Part shown: positions 5,239 through 5,651 of the stretch, piece by piece
Numbering within the stretch: position 1 is the stretch's first letter
Layout: each line of letters begins with the position of its first letter
Assembly: GCA_946008205.1 (NCBI GenBank)
Contig: CAMGAZ010000107.1
Coordinates: 1 to 5,651, forward strand
Direction: 5' to 3'
From: an uncultured Clostridium sp.
Lineage (GTDB): Bacteria; Bacillota; Clostridia; TANB77; CAG-508
Length of the DNA: 5,651 nt
The notes under the pieces: model-generated
What the model was told of the DNA's origin: nothing
Seen by the model: the letters and a program-made list of their open reading frames with translations, nothing else
The model's database searches: none
Made by a program: the position numbers and the translations under genes

Positions 5239-5651
5239 ATGGCAATATATAAATGCAAAGCTAGAATTGGTCTTAACGATGTTGGACATTCAAATAAAAT
5301 AACAAATAAAGCTATAATAGAAATATTAGAAAATGCAGGAGGAATGCACTCGGAGTCACTAAATTTGGGGCTAAATAGCATGGAAACCACTGGAATCAGT
5401 TGGATACTTCTGGGCTGGAAAGTAAGAGTAACAAAAAGACCAAAATATAATGAAGAGCTAACGGTGAAAACATGGGGAAGAGAGGCAAATAGAGCTTTTA
5501 CATATAGAGACTATGAGATATATAATGAAGAAGGAAACTTATGCATAATAGCAACAAGTAAATGGGCTATAGTAGATATAAGAAATGGACATCTAGCTGA
5601 AATCACTCCAGAATTAATTGAACCATACAAATTTGAATCTAATAATGATAT
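5239..5651 (+). CDS. acyl-ACP thioesterase, N-terminal part (cut by window edge)
   Basis: The visible 137 codons match the N-terminal hotdog domain of bacterial acyl-ACP thioesterases (FatA/FatB-like). These enzymes hydrolyse acyl-ACP to release free fatty acids in the cytoplasm. Diagnostic features are DVGHSNKITNKAIIEILENA (14-33), the long helix running into the hotdog sheet, then TGISWILLGWKVRV (51-64), RPKYNEELTVKTW (67-79), and RAFTYRDYEIYNEEG (85-99), followed by the strand ATSKWAIVDI (105-114). Bacterial members run to about 240-250 residues with two hotdog repeats, so roughly the second half, including the expected catalytic residues, lies beyond position 5651. The start is supported by AAAAGAGG (AGAGG at 5228-5232) six bases upstream. 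No frame break is seen in the visible part. Confidence 0.88.
   Translation, partial: MAIYKCKARIGLNDVGHSNKITNKAIIEILENAGGMHSESLNLGLNSMETTGISWILLGWKVRVTKRPKYNEELTVKTWGREANRAFTYRDYEIYNEEGNLCIIATSKWAIVDIRNGHLAEITPELIEPYKFESNND

Noticed and set aside
5172..5390. Reverse-strand open frame of 72 codons over the start of the thioesterase gene
   Set aside because: It is antisense to the recognisable thioesterase N-terminus and to its promoter region, with no ribosome binding site.
1..5651. CRISPR arrays, tRNA or rRNA genes, insertion sequences, phage or defence modules
   Set aside because: No regularly spaced repeats, cloverleaf-like sequence, transposase motifs or terminal repeats were seen on reading both strands.

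Overview
The window is very AT-rich DNA with AGA, ATA, AAA and TTA codons favoured. Its regulatory signals look Gram-positive: AGGAGG-type ribosome binding sites, TTGACA/TATAAT promoters and an intrinsic hairpin terminator. Together with the gene families present, this suggests a low-GC Firmicute, most likely an anaerobic gut-type member of the Clostridia. That assignment is an inference from composition and families; there is no rRNA or other marker to confirm it.

Layout. (1) Positions 43-1932 (+) encode a Lys/Glu-rich, coiled-coil-rich, soluble protein of unknown function. Its 5' end is suspicious: neither candidate start has a ribosome binding site, and protein-like sequence continues upstream to an in-frame TAA, so it may be the 3' part of a longer, broken gene. 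(2) A short intergenic region (1933-2003) holds a near-perfect 13-bp-arm palindrome. The palindrome overlaps a TTGACA box just before a strong AGGAGG site. (3) deoB, phosphopentomutase (2004-3182, +), is complete. (4) A bidirectional terminator (3183-3227) separates it from a convergent gene. (5) 3217-4068 (-) encodes a stand-alone acyltransferase of the 2-oxoacid dehydrogenase E2 / chloramphenicol acetyltransferase fold, in which the catalytic His of the HxxxDG motif is Glu. (6) A 209-bp divergent intergenic region (4069-4277) carries one good promoter in each direction. (7) 4278-5162 (+) encodes a PflX-like (COG1313) radical SAM protein. (8) From 5239 to the right edge runs the N-terminal part of an acyl-ACP thioesterase.

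Functionally this looks like ordinary chromosomal housekeeping or accessory metabolism: nucleoside and pentose-phosphate salvage, an orphan radical SAM enzyme and fatty-acid release. The genes do not form one obvious pathway. I see no mobile element, CRISPR array, tRNA, rRNA or defence island. The points most worth a second look are the E2-like protein lacking its catalytic His, the deoB upstream palindrome, and the uncharacterised coiled-coil protein with its doubtful start. No stretch over 300 bases lacks a gene.
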